From NCBI RefSeq assembly GCF_030818935.1, contig NZ_JAUTBD010000001.1:558001-622000 (forward strand): a DNA stretch of 64,000 nucleotides. Reading direction: 5' to 3'. The notes beneath the pieces were generated by a model, which saw only the letters and a list, made by a program, of their open reading frames with translations, was not told the DNA's origin and did not search any database. The first letter of the stretch is position 1, and every line of letters begins with the position of its first letter. The stretch comes from Microbacterium sp. SORGH_AS_1204. Its GTDB lineage: Bacteria; Actinomycetota; Actinomycetes; Actinomycetales; Microbacteriaceae. This document shows, one piece after another, positions 34,542-42,435 of the stretch. A program made the translations under genes and the position numbers.

Positions 34542-35426
34542 ATGACCACTCCCCCCGTGCGTTCGCCTCGCGCTCCGGTAACGGACCCCGGCACCCCCAC
34601 ACCTCCCCGTGTCATCCGGCGCCGCGCAATCGTGCCTTGGATCGTCGCCGCGGCGCTGTCCGCGCTGATGATCGCCGTGGTGACGGCCCTCGCCACCAAC
34701 CCTCGTCTGGACTGGGGGGTTACCGGGCAGTGGCTCTTCAACCCTCGCATCCTCAAGGGCGTGTGGGTCACCATCCAACTGTCGGTGCTCTCGATGGTGT
34801 TCGGAATCCTGCTCGGCACGGTCATCGGCATTGCCCGCCTGTCTCACAACAGAGTCTTGCGCCTCATCGCGTCGACATACGTGATCATCTTCCGCTCCGT
34901 CCCGGCGTTGCTACAGCTCCTGCTGTGGGGCAACATCGGCCTCATCATCCAGCAGGTGTCGATCGGTATCCCCTTCACCGACGTGCGGGTCTTCGCGGTC
35001 GACACCAACGACCTCATCGCACCGTTCACCGCGGCTGTGATCGCACTCGCCCTTCACGAGGCCGCGTACGTCGCTGAGATTGTCCGCGGAGGAATTCTCG
35101 GCGTTGATGTCGGACAGCGCGAGGCCGGGGCTGCCCTCGGGATGCCGCCCGGCTACATCATGCGCCGTGTGCTTCTTCCCCAAGCTTTCCGTCTGATCAT
35201 CCCGCCGATGGGCAACCAGTTCGTCACCCTTATAAAGGCCACCAGCCTCGTCGCCATCATTGCGGGTGGGGACGTACTCACCGAAGCGCAGAACATCGCC
35301 GCGTCCAACTATCGCGTCGTCGAGATGCTCGCCGTCGCTACGTTCTGGTACTTCCTCCTCGTCATTGCTGCGTCCATCGGCCAGTCGTTCCTCGAGCGGG
35401 CCGCCACGAAGGGAGTCCGCCGATGA
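34542..35426 (+). CDS. Polar amino acid ABC importer, permease (HisM type)
   Basis: The 294-residue membrane protein has one N-terminal helix and a BPD-transporter domain with the EAA loop REAGAALGMPPGYIMRRVLL, which contacts the ATPase. LSMVFGILLGTVIGIARL and RSVPALLQLLLWG are family landmarks. The unusual extra first helix region and long basic N-terminus occur in actinobacterial members. The stop overlaps the ATPase start by ATGA. Confidence 0.92.
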   Translation: MTTPPVRSPRAPVTDPGTPTPPRVIRRRAIVPWIVAAALSALMIAVVTALATNPRLDWGVTGQWLFNPRILKGVWVTIQLSVLSMVFGILLGTVIGIARLSHNRVLRLIASTYVIIFRSVPALLQLLLWGNIGLIIQQVSIGIPFTDVRVFAVDTNDLIAPFTAAVIALALHEAAYVAEIVRGGILGVDVGQREAGAALGMPPGYIMRRVLLPQAFRLIIPPMGNQFVTLIKATSLVAIIAGGDVLTEAQNIAASNYRVVEMLAVATFWYFLLVIAASIGQSFLERAATKGVRR

Positions 35427-36203
35427 CAACGACTACTTCTGCACGTCCACTCGTCTCAGCACTCGGAGTGCACAAGTCATACGGCCACAATCACGTCCTC
35501 CGTGCGCGTCGACCTCGAGGTGTCGTCCGGAGAGGTGGTCTGCCTGATCGGCCCCAGCGGGTCGGGCAAGACCACCCTGTTGCGGACGCTCAATCACCTC
35601 GAGACCGTCGACGCCGGCAGCATCGAGGTTGACGGCGAATTGGTCGGTTACCGGGCAGCCGGTGGCCGACTGTACGAGCTGAAAGAAGCCGAGATCGCAA
35701 CACAGCGCCGTCGCACCGGCATGGTGTTCCAGCACTTCAATCTCTTCCCGCACATGACCGTGCTGCAGAACATTGTCGAAGCGCCGATCGGCATCAAACG
35801 AATCCCGAAAGGGAAAGCCGTCACCCAGGCACATGAGTTGCTGACGCGCGTGGGGCTCGCCGACAAAGCGAGCGCCTACCCGTCCGCACTTTCCGGCGGA
35901 CAGAAGCAAAGGGTCGCCATCGCTCGCGCCCTCGCCATGGACCCCGAGGTCATGCTGTTCGACGAGCCGACCAGCGCGCTAGACCCGGAACTCGTTGGGG
36001 ATGTTCTCGCTGTGATGCGCGACCTCGCCGCCTCCGGCATGACCATGATCGTCGTCACCCACGAGATCGGCTTCGCCCGCCAAGTCGCCGACCGCATCGT
36101 CTTCATGGCGGACGGAGTCGTCGTCGAAGACGGCACCCCCGCCGAGATCATCGATTCTCCCCAACAAGCCCGCACCCGAGAGTTCCTGAAAGCCGTGCTG
36201 TGA
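35423..36203 (+). pseudogene. Polar amino acid ABC importer ATPase, frameshifted near the N-terminus
   Basis: The frame from ATG 35423 reads [16 protein letters not shown] and then leaves the family; from 35502 another frame reads [20 protein letters not shown] with Walker [11 protein letters not shown]-loop [12 protein letters not shown], signature [10 protein letters not shown], Walker [12 protein letters not shown] and the switch His in THEIGF. Removing one base in CGTGCGCGTC near 35505 restores the usual VLRGVDLEV. A GTG at 35502 could yield a protein with the ATP site but missing the first strand. Real lesion or base-call error. Confidence 0.8.
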
Positions 36204-36205
36204 CT

Positions 36206-37543
36206 ATGAGCTCCACCCTGATCCACAACGCCCTCAACGCCCAGCTGCCCACCATCGATCGCGGTGATGGTGTCTGGCTGTGGGACACCGACGGCACCCG
36301 ATACCTGGACGGCTGCTCAGGCGCGGTCGTCACTGCCGTCGGCCACGCCCACCCCGCCGTTCTCTCCGCGATCGCTGAGCAGTCGGGCCGTGTCACGTTC
36401 ACGCATCGCGGGGCCTTCACGAGCGCCCCGCTCGTCGAGCTCGCTGACCACCTCGCCGAGCTCACGGGGTACGCGGGAGTATGGTTCGTCAACTCCGGCT
36501 CGGAGGCCGTCGAGGCCGCCATGCAGTTCGCATTGCAGTACTTCCAAGAGATCAACGCCCCCGAGCGCACCGTCTTTCTCTCCGCCCAGCGCGGTTACCA
36601 CGGCAACACCCTCGGCGCGCTCTCCGCTTCCGGGCACGCCCGCCGCCAGGCCATCGCGGGCATCGCCCTCGACATCCCAGCCCTACCCACCCCCTACGCA
36701 TTCGCAGACCAGGGCGATCTGAGCGAGGACGAATACTGCGCGCAGCTTCTTACCGATGCCCGTGCTGTGTTCGAGCGCTACGCCAGCCGGCTCGCCGGGA
36801 TCCTCATTGAACCTGTTGGTGGCGCCACCCTCGCGGTCACCACTTCCCCGCGCGGGTACCTGCAGGGGTTGCGTGCGCTGTGCGACGAGTTCGGCGCACT
36901 CTTCATCGCTGATGAAGTCATGTCGGGCCTCGGTCGGACGGGCGAGATCCTGGCCTCCTTCCAGGACGGCGTCCGCGCTGACCTTGTGGCGGTGGGCAAG
37001 GCGCTCGGTGCGGGGTACACCCCCATCGCGGCAACACTCGTGGACGCGCGCATTCTCCACACCATCGAGACCGGCAGCGGCCGTGTGCTGGGAGGTCACA
37101 CTTACGGCGGCAATCCTCTCTCGGCGGCTGTGGCCGGCGCCGTGCTCGACGTCTTCCGTTCCGAGCAGCTCGTCACCCGTGCGCAATCTATGGGGGCCAC
37201 CCTCGCCGAGGGGCTGCGCGATCTCGCCGACAAGCACCCCCTAATCGCTGACACGCGGGGACGCGGGATGCTCCGTGGAGTCGAGTTCGATGACACAGCG
37301 GCCGCGACCGAGCGGCCTCAAGGGGAACTCGCGGGGCGCATCTTCAAAGCCGCCGTAGCGGAGGGTCTTCTCCTGTACCCGACCACCGGCGGGTACATCG
37401 AGGCCGTCCTTGTCGCCCCGCCGCTGACCATCACCCCGGAGGAAGTGGACGAGCTGATCAGCAGGTTCGACCGCGCCCTCACGCGGGTCGAAGCTGACCT
37501 GGCCTTCGAAGCGGGCCACGTTCTCGCCGAGTCGGCACGATGA
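36206..37543 (+). CDS. Class III (PLP) aminotransferase
   Basis: The 445-residue enzyme has the fold type I landmarks of omega-amino acid and GABA-type aminotransferases: NSGSEAVEAAMQFA, RGYHGNTLGA, FIADEVMSGLGRTG and the PLP lysine in VAVGKALGAGYTP. GGHTYGGNPLS closes the active site. It would move an amino group, probably the terminal amine of the imported compound, to a keto acid. It follows the ATPase by two bases and overlaps the next gene by ATGA. Confidence 0.92.
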   Translation: MSSTLIHNALNAQLPTIDRGDGVWLWDTDGTRYLDGCSGAVVTAVGHAHPAVLSAIAEQSGRVTFTHRGAFTSAPLVELADHLAELTGYAGVWFVNSGSEAVEAAMQFALQYFQEINAPERTVFLSAQRGYHGNTLGALSASGHARRQAIAGIALDIPALPTPYAFADQGDLSEDEYCAQLLTDARAVFERYASRLAGILIEPVGGATLAVTTSPRGYLQGLRALCDEFGALFIADEVMSGLGRTGEILASFQDGVRADLVAVGKALGAGYTPIAATLVDARILHTIETGSGRVLGGHTYGGNPLSAAVAGAVLDVFRSEQLVTRAQSMGATLAEGLRDLADKHPLIADTRGRGMLRGVEFDDTAAATERPQGELAGRIFKAAVAEGLLLYPTTGGYIEAVLVAPPLTITPEEVDELISRFDRALTRVEADLAFEAGHVLAESAR

Positions 37544-38523
37544 GTACAGTCCCTACCGCAACCGGTGAGGAGATCAACGTCGCTGACCTCGGCGTCACTC
37601 TGCCGCACGAGCACCTGTTCATCAACTTGATGCGCGAGCGCCGCGGCGACGGTCTCGTCACCGACGAGACGTTGCTTGTCGAGGAACTGTCGGTCTTTGC
37701 GAACCAGGGCGGCGGAACCATCTGGGATCTGACGACCGCAGAACTCACACCCGGCTCGACTCTCGCCGCGGACCCGCTGTTCACAGCGACGTTTCCTGGC
37801 CAGACCCGCGCGGCTGACAACGTCCTCGCTGTGGCTCGCGTCTCCCGCGCGACCGGGGTCAAGGTAGTGCTCGGAACGGGTCACTACCGAGACCCCTTCA
37901 TCGACCGGGCACTTTTCGACCGGCTCACCATCGACGATGTCGCCGATTACATCGTCCGCGACCTCACCGAGGGAATCCCGGGAACAGATGCGCGTGCCGG
38001 CATCATCGGCGAGATCGGCGCCGATCAATGGTTCGTTTCCGCTACCGAAGAACGCTCTTTCCGTGCGGCGGCGCGAGCAAGCCGCCGCACGAACGCGCTG
38101 CTGTACACCCACGCCGCACGGTGGCCCGTCGGGCACGCTCAGCTCGACATCCTGTCCCATGAAGGAGTAGACCCCACTCGCATCGTCGTTGGCCACGTCG
38201 ACACCGTGGCCGACCCGGATTACGCCCTCAGCCTCATTGAGAGAGGCGTCACGGTCGGCTTCGACACGATCAACACCGCGGCGCCTTCGGCGGTGGACTT
38301 CCGCGTGACGCAGATCGTGAAGCTCATTCGCGCCGGCCATCTCGAGCGCATCCTCCTGAGTCACGACGTGTGCTTGACTTCGCACCTCCGAGCCTCAGGT
38401 GGGAACGGCTTTGGCTTCGTCCTCGACGGCTTCCGCGCAGCGCTCAGCACAGCTGGAGTCACGGGCGAAGAATTCGACACAATGACGGTTACCAACCCCG
38501 CCCGCCTGCTCACGGGGTCGTGA
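37540..38523 (+). CDS. Phosphotriesterase-family amidohydrolase (lactonase-like)
   Basis: The 327-residue TIM-barrel hydrolase has the metal site of the family: His23 and His25 in LPHEHLF, histidines in YTHAARW and VVGHVDTV, and the Asp in LLSHDVCLT. The bridging position is GEIGAD (Glu) rather than carbamylated Lys, as in the E. coli homology protein Php. Members cleave lactones or related esters; a lactone or lactam ring is a plausible substrate given the aminotransferase. Its start overlaps the aminotransferase stop. Confidence 0.85.
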   Translation: MSTVPTATGEEINVADLGVTLPHEHLFINLMRERRGDGLVTDETLLVEELSVFANQGGGTIWDLTTAELTPGSTLAADPLFTATFPGQTRAADNVLAVARVSRATGVKVVLGTGHYRDPFIDRALFDRLTIDDVADYIVRDLTEGIPGTDARAGIIGEIGADQWFVSATEERSFRAAARASRRTNALLYTHAARWPVGHAQLDILSHEGVDPTRIVVGHVDTVADPDYALSLIERGVTVGFDTINTAAPSAVDFRVTQIVKLIRAGHLERILLSHDVCLTSHLRASGGNGFGFVLDGFRAALSTAGVTGEEFDTMTVTNPARLLTGS

Positions 38524-38548
38524 TGACTGGCGTCGTTATCATCAAGGC

Positions 38549-39238
38549 ATGAGTCGGGAGAGCACCGGGAAGGCGTCAACGTCGCGAGCTCTGACCACCC
38601 CTGATGAGATCGTGACGGCGGCGCTTGACATCATCGACCGGTCAGGAATCGATGCTCTCACCATGCGTCGTCTCGGATCCGAGCTGGGGGTATTCCCGGC
38701 ATCGCTCTACTGGCACGTCGGCAACCGATCTCAGCTCCTTGGTCTGGTCTGCGAGAAGGTGCTTTCGCGTATTGAGCTGCCGCCTGCAGACCTCCCGTGG
38801 CGAGATTGGCTCTTCACCTTCGGCCTACGGACTCGGCAGGTGATCGGAAGCCACCCGCGATTCGCCGCATACTTCGTCAGCAACATCCAGACCAGCCAGT
38901 CCTCCCTGGACATCGCTGAACACACGATCGCGGCGCTGCGGCGTGCAGGCTTCGCCGGGCACGACCTCGTGCGCGCATACAACGCAGTCACCGGAGCCGT
39001 CTTCGGATGGATCACCGGTGAGTTCGCTGCGAACCCTAAAGACACCGGCGGAAGCGCCCGCTCCGCCATCGAAGGGCTCACAGCCGACACTGACCGCTAT
39101 CCCAACATCCGGGATCTCTGGCCGCTGGCGGCAAACCGGGCGTACATGTTGCGGTGGGAATCGGGTTCCGGATCGCCCCTCGAGTCCAGCTTCGAGACGA
39201 TGCTCAACGCTCTTCTCAACGGTCTAGGGCGTGTCTGA
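38549..39238 (+). CDS. TetR-family regulator, 3' end replaced by a transposon
   Basis: The 229-residue protein has the TetR helix-turn-helix (IVTAALDIIDRSGIDALTMR, ELGVFPASLYWHVGNRSQLL) and a helical ligand domain. The last three codons (GRV) and the stop lie inside the left end of a transposon that begins at 39227. Joining codon 226 to the sequence after 41356 extends the frame by 27 residues to a TGA at 41438-41440, the likely ancestral end. It is the last gene of the catabolic cluster and its probable regulator. Confidence 0.88.
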   Translation: MSRESTGKASTSRALTTPDEIVTAALDIIDRSGIDALTMRRLGSELGVFPASLYWHVGNRSQLLGLVCEKVLSRIELPPADLPWRDWLFTFGLRTRQVIGSHPRFAAYFVSNIQTSQSSLDIAEHTIAALRRAGFAGHDLVRAYNAVTGAVFGWITGEFAANPKDTGGSARSAIEGLTADTDRYPNIRDLWPLAANRAYMLRWESGSGSPLESSFETMLNALLNGLGRV

Positions 39239-39294
39239 CAATGGTGGCCGTTCTGTTCAAGACCTGCCGACGCCCCGGCTCGTACGTTGGGTGC

Positions 39295-39693
39295 ATGGCA
39301 CTCAAACTCGGCTTCATTGGCATCGTCACCCGTGACATGCGTTCTTCCCTTGAGTTTTACCGGTCTCTCGGCGTGCAGATCGAGGATGGGCAAGACTCGG
39401 CACCGCACGTGGATGCCAAGCTCGATGACGGGGTGACCCTCGCTTGCGACACTGTCGAGACCATCCGAGGCTTCGATCCCACCTACACTCCCGGCTCGGG
39501 CGGGCACCGCATCGCTCTCGCGTTCGACAAGGGCTCTCCGGCAGCGGTCGATGCAGCGTTCGCGGCGCTGGTTGAGGCGGGCCACACCGGACATGTCGAG
39601 CCGTGGGACGCCCATTGGGGCCAGCGATACGCGACCCTCCTGGACCCAGATGGAAACTCCGTCGACCTCTACGCCGAACTCTTGGAGAACTGA
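39295..39693 (+). CDS. VOC-family (glyoxalase/bleomycin-resistance-like) protein, transposon passenger
   Basis: The 132-residue protein has the paired beta-alpha-beta modules of the VOC fold: LGFIGIVTRDMRSSLEFYRS at the start, HRIALAFDKGSPAAVDAAFA in the middle and ATLLDPDGNSVDLYAEL at the end with the conserved metal-site Glu. Members bind or modify small toxic molecules. It begins 68 bp inside the transposon and is convergent with the AraC gene, overlapping it by 25 bp. Cargo with a resistance role is plausible. Confidence 0.85.
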   Translation: MALKLGFIGIVTRDMRSSLEFYRSLGVQIEDGQDSAPHVDAKLDDGVTLACDTVETIRGFDPTYTPGSGGHRIALAFDKGSPAAVDAAFAALVEAGHTGHVEPWDAHWGQRYATLLDPDGNSVDLYAELLEN

Positions 39694-40448
39694 GCGGGGG
39701 TAAGGCCGACCAGTCGACGAAACTCCCGGGTGAGATGCGCCTGGTCGGCAAAGCCCGCAGCAGCAGCAGCCTCCGAGGATGTCGTGCCTTGTTCAAGGAA
39801 TTGTCGAGCCTGAGCGGCTCGTCGGATTCGTACGAGGGTGGCGTATCCGTAGCCGAAATCCGAGAGCATGCGTCGGCGCAGCGTTCGCTCGGACTCTCCC
39901 AGCTCAGCGGCGACTGCGCCCACCGACGCCGCTCTCCCCGCTGCATGCCGAATGAAGTTCAGGCGTGGACGCGACGGGGCCATGCGATCGAGAACATGGG
40001 CGGAGATCGCGTCGACCTGGCCGGGGCTTCTGGCGACTGACAGCATGGCCGAGCGCAGACCGGCAGCGGCATCGTGCGGCAAGGCATCCTCAATTGCTGC
40101 TGCGCGGTCGACGAGTTCGACCGCGCTCGTTCCCAGTACGGCGCCAGCGAAACCCGGGGGGAGCCTCAGCCCCACTGAGCCGCTGTCGCCATCGCTATTC
40201 GTGGCGATCCATCGGGTTGACGGCCCCGCGACGAAAAGGTGGTCATTGCGCAGGATGAGGTCGGTGCATCCGTCCGCCGGAATCGTGGAGTCGACGTCGT
40301 TCCGAGATTGCCACAGGGTCAAGCCCAGTGGTAGCCGGGTCTCCACGTACACCACTTGATTCTCCCACGACGGGCTTCGACCCTCGGTAAGAGCATCAGG
40401 CGGCAGCCCTCTCGTGCCGTGGTCACCCGTGTGTACAGATAGCGGCAT
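39669..40448 (-). CDS. AraC-family transcriptional regulator, transposon passenger
   Basis: The 259-residue protein (ATG at 40448) has a C-terminal AraC double helix-turn-helix: VGAVAAELGESERTLRRRML and SSEAAAAAGFADQAHLTREFR. The N-terminal domain resembles DUF6597-type ligand domains (IPADGCTDLILRNDHLFVAG). It starts 15 bp from the divergent transposase gene, so their promoters must overlap each other's coding sequence. It may control the VOC gene or the transposase. Confidence 0.85.
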   Translation of the reverse strand: MPLSVHTGDHGTRGLPPDALTEGRSPSWENQVVYVETRLPLGLTLWQSRNDVDSTIPADGCTDLILRNDHLFVAGPSTRWIATNSDGDSGSVGLRLPPGFAGAVLGTSAVELVDRAAAIEDALPHDAAAGLRSAMLSVARSPGQVDAISAHVLDRMAPSRPRLNFIRHAAGRAASVGAVAAELGESERTLRRRMLSDFGYGYATLVRIRRAAQARQFLEQGTTSSEAAAAAGFADQAHLTREFRRLVGLTPAQFSKSSA

Positions 40449-40463
40449 AGAAAGGCGCCAGGT

Positions 40464-41357
40464 ATGTCCCGCCTTCGCACGCTGACGGACGCTCAGTGGT
40501 CGTTGATCGTGGGAATGCTGCCGGGCCCGACAGGGCGACCAGGCCGGAAGTTCTCTGATCCGAGAACGATGATCGAGGGGATCGTCTACCGCTACCGCAC
40601 GGGGATAGCGTGGCGCGATCTGCCAGAGGCATTTGGCCCATGGCAGACGGTCTGGACCTGGCACCGCCGCATGGCAGCTGAGGGAACCTGGGACGCAGTA
40701 CTCGCCAAGCTCACTTCCGCTGCCGACGCCGCCGGGGTCCTGGATTGGTCATTGTCAGTGGACTCCATGATCGCCCGCGCCCATCAACACGGGACGAACA
40801 CGACGCGCTCAGCTGAGCTCGAACGGAGTTACGGGGACTCTACTCAGGAGCCATCGGACCACGCCGTCGGCCGATCACGGGGTGGCTTGTCGACGAAGAT
40901 CCATCAGCTGGTCGACGGGAACGGTCTCCCGTTGGTCACACTGGTGAGCGCCGGGCAAGCGGGTGATTCACCAATGTTCATGCCCTTAATGGCGCATCTT
41001 CACGTTGCCCGCGCGGTCGGTCGTCCGCGCACCCGGCCCGACGCGGTCCGAGGCGACAAGGCCTACTCGTCCAGGGCAATTCGCGGGTATCTGCGCTCCC
41101 GAGGGATAAAGGCGGTCATACCCGAACCCTCCGATCAGCAGAAGCACCGTAAGCGGCGCGGGTCACGCGGAGGTAGGCCGGTCGCCCTCGACAAGACCGA
41201 CTACCGGCAGCGCAACGTCATCGAACGCCGATACGCACGCGTCAAGCAGTGGCGCGGCCTTGCCACTCGCTACGACAACCTCGCGGTTGTCTTCCGCGCC
41301 GCCGTTGTCCTCAACACGGTCATCGCGTGGACGAGGCAATTGTCAGACACGTCCTAG
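40464..41357 (+). CDS. IS5-family transposase, single frame
   Basis: The 297-residue protein is intact, with DUF4096 N-terminal region (TDAQWSLIVGMLPGPTGRPG, WRDLPEAFGPWQTVW) and DDE catalytic residues in LSVDSMIARAHQHG, RGDKAYSSRAIRG and NVIERRYARVKQW. It is about two-thirds identical by eye to the split transposase at 21-22 kb. Its TAG stop is completed by the target-site TA, so the reading frame depends on insertion at CTAG. Confidence 0.92.
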   Translation: MSRLRTLTDAQWSLIVGMLPGPTGRPGRKFSDPRTMIEGIVYRYRTGIAWRDLPEAFGPWQTVWTWHRRMAAEGTWDAVLAKLTSAADAAGVLDWSLSVDSMIARAHQHGTNTTRSAELERSYGDSTQEPSDHAVGRSRGGLSTKIHQLVDGNGLPLVTLVSAGQAGDSPMFMPLMAHLHVARAVGRPRTRPDAVRGDKAYSSRAIRGYLRSRGIKAVIPEPSDQQKHRKRRGSRGGRPVALDKTDYRQRNVIERRYARVKQWRGLATRYDNLAVVFRAAVVLNTVIAWTRQLSDTS

Positions 41358-41464
41358 CCCGCTCACGTGAGATCGAGGATATCGCCGCTCGGGCAGAAGC
41401 GCCTGCAACCAACGCCGCCGCGGCAACAGCACCGAGCTGACCCGAGGGAGAGCAATGCGTCGCC

Positions 41465-42172
41465 TCAGCTCAACCGTGCACGTAGCCCCGCAAGTACTAT
41501 TTCAAGCACCACTGCGAACGAGGAATCGAGTGGGTTAGCCCGCCCCGAGGTCCATCGCAACATGAACGCCTGGTCCGCGGCGACCGGCATTACTCGTGCG
41601 AGCGTGGGGAAAAGGGTGCTGTCCACAGCTCTCAGGTCAGCCGCGAGGGTTGCCTGCCAATCGTCATCCCCCTCGGGAGGGGCTGAGAGTTCCATCGTCA
41701 CCCAGCCGAGGACGACGCCGAAGAAGACGTTGTAGACCTCAACCAGCTCGGTCGAGGAAAAACCAGCGCGATCAAGGACTCGGAAGATGCGTTCCGCCAA
41801 AGGTAGGCCGCGGTCAGTGATGAGCATCTGACCTGTCACGATCCCGGCCAAGTGTGGATGCTCATGCATCGCACTGCGCATCTCCCGTGCCAGATCGGCG
41901 AGCCAGAGATCCCATGCTGTTCCCTGGTCGTCTGCCAGCTCTAGGTCGTCGAAAACCAACGCCGACACTTCGCCGACGAGCTGTTCCTTCGTCCGAAAAT
42001 GCCAGTACAACGCGCTCGGCCGCACCCCCACGGCGGTAGCAAGAGAGCGCATCGTCATCCCCGACAAACCATCCCGATCAACGAGCCCCAGCGCGACCCT
42101 GAGCACCTCCTGGCGGTTCAACTCAGTCCCGCCCACCGGGCGTCCGCGCCGCGGTCGAGGGTCGTCCTTCAT
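41465..42172 (-). CDS. TetR-family regulator
   Basis: The 235-residue protein (ATG at 42172) has a TetR helix-turn-helix (LRVALGLVDRDGLSGMTMRS, VGVRPSALYWHFRTKEQLVG) and a C-terminal domain similar to the TetR protein at 38.5 kb (VVLGWVTMELSAPP, AFMLRWTSGRANPLDSSFA). The two genes face each other across the transposon. No clear target gene is adjacent; palindrome copies 9 and 10 lie in its upstream region. Confidence 0.88.
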   Translation of the reverse strand: MKDDPRPRRGRPVGGTELNRQEVLRVALGLVDRDGLSGMTMRSLATAVGVRPSALYWHFRTKEQLVGEVSALVFDDLELADDQGTAWDLWLADLAREMRSAMHEHPHLAGIVTGQMLITDRGLPLAERIFRVLDRAGFSSTELVEVYNVFFGVVLGWVTMELSAPPEGDDDWQATLAADLRAVDSTLFPTLARVMPVAADQAFMLRWTSGRANPLDSSFAVVLEIVLAGLRARLS

Positions 42173-42225
42173 CGCACCAGTCTTCCTCACGAGCTCCCCG
42201 GCTCCGAAATCGCCATATGCGACGC

Positions 42226-42247
42226 GGCAGAACCAATCACTTTCGGG
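42226..42247. repeat. Island palindrome, copy 9 (degenerate)
   Basis: GCAGAACCAATCACTTTCGG keeps the AACCAATC centre and CTTTCG arm only. Confidence 0.35.
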
Positions 42248-42277
42248 CGACTGCGGCAGCGCGATACACCCAGACAA

Positions 42278-42307
42278 GTGGTGCGAAAACGATCGTTTTC
42301 GCACCAC
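42278..42307. repeat. Island palindrome, copy 10 (perfect, 30 bp)
   Basis: GTGGTGCGAAAACGA followed by its exact complement: a gap-free 30-bp palindrome and the cleanest member of the family, 106 bp upstream of the TetR start. Confidence 0.9.
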
Positions 42308-42390
42308 CCGCGGCAACGCCTCCCGCCGGCGCTGTGATGCCCGTAATCCCGCGGGGGAGCGCGATGCGAAACCCCGATGCAAAAGTCGAA

Positions 42391-42427
42391 CGCGGTGCGA
42401 AACGGCCGTCGACCGTTTCGCACCGCG
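42391..42427 (-). terminator. Hairpin after the GH3 gene (related to the island palindrome)
   Basis: CGCGGTGCGAAACGG (42391-42405) pairs perfectly with 42413-42427 around a 7-base loop, nine bases beyond the GH3 stop. Its arms share GGTGCGAAAC with the island palindromes, so it may be copy 11 or a separate terminator. Confidence 0.7.
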
Positions 42428-42435
42428 TCCGCGGC

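Larger units (their letters stand above)
39227..41354 (+). mobile_element. IS5-family transposon with passenger genes, 2128 bp
   Basis: Ends GGGCGTGTCTGACAAT (39227) and its complement (to 41354, one mismatch) are inverted repeats flanked by TA at 39225-39226 and 41355-41356. Only the right 0.9 kb is a normal IS5-type transposase unit; the left 1.2 kb carries a VOC gene and an AraC-type regulator. No inner inverted repeat is seen next to the transposase. Removing the element with one TA restores the interrupted TetR frame. Confidence 0.88.

Noticed and set aside
39227..40463. Two separate insertions (an IS plus an older VOC/AraC insertion)
   Set aside because: No second inverted repeat lies near the transposase start, and the TetR frame is restored only by removing the whole 2.13-kb unit.
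19946..42307. Integron attC array
   Set aside because: The palindromes are fully symmetrical and short, lack the bulged attC pattern, and no integron integrase is seen in the window.
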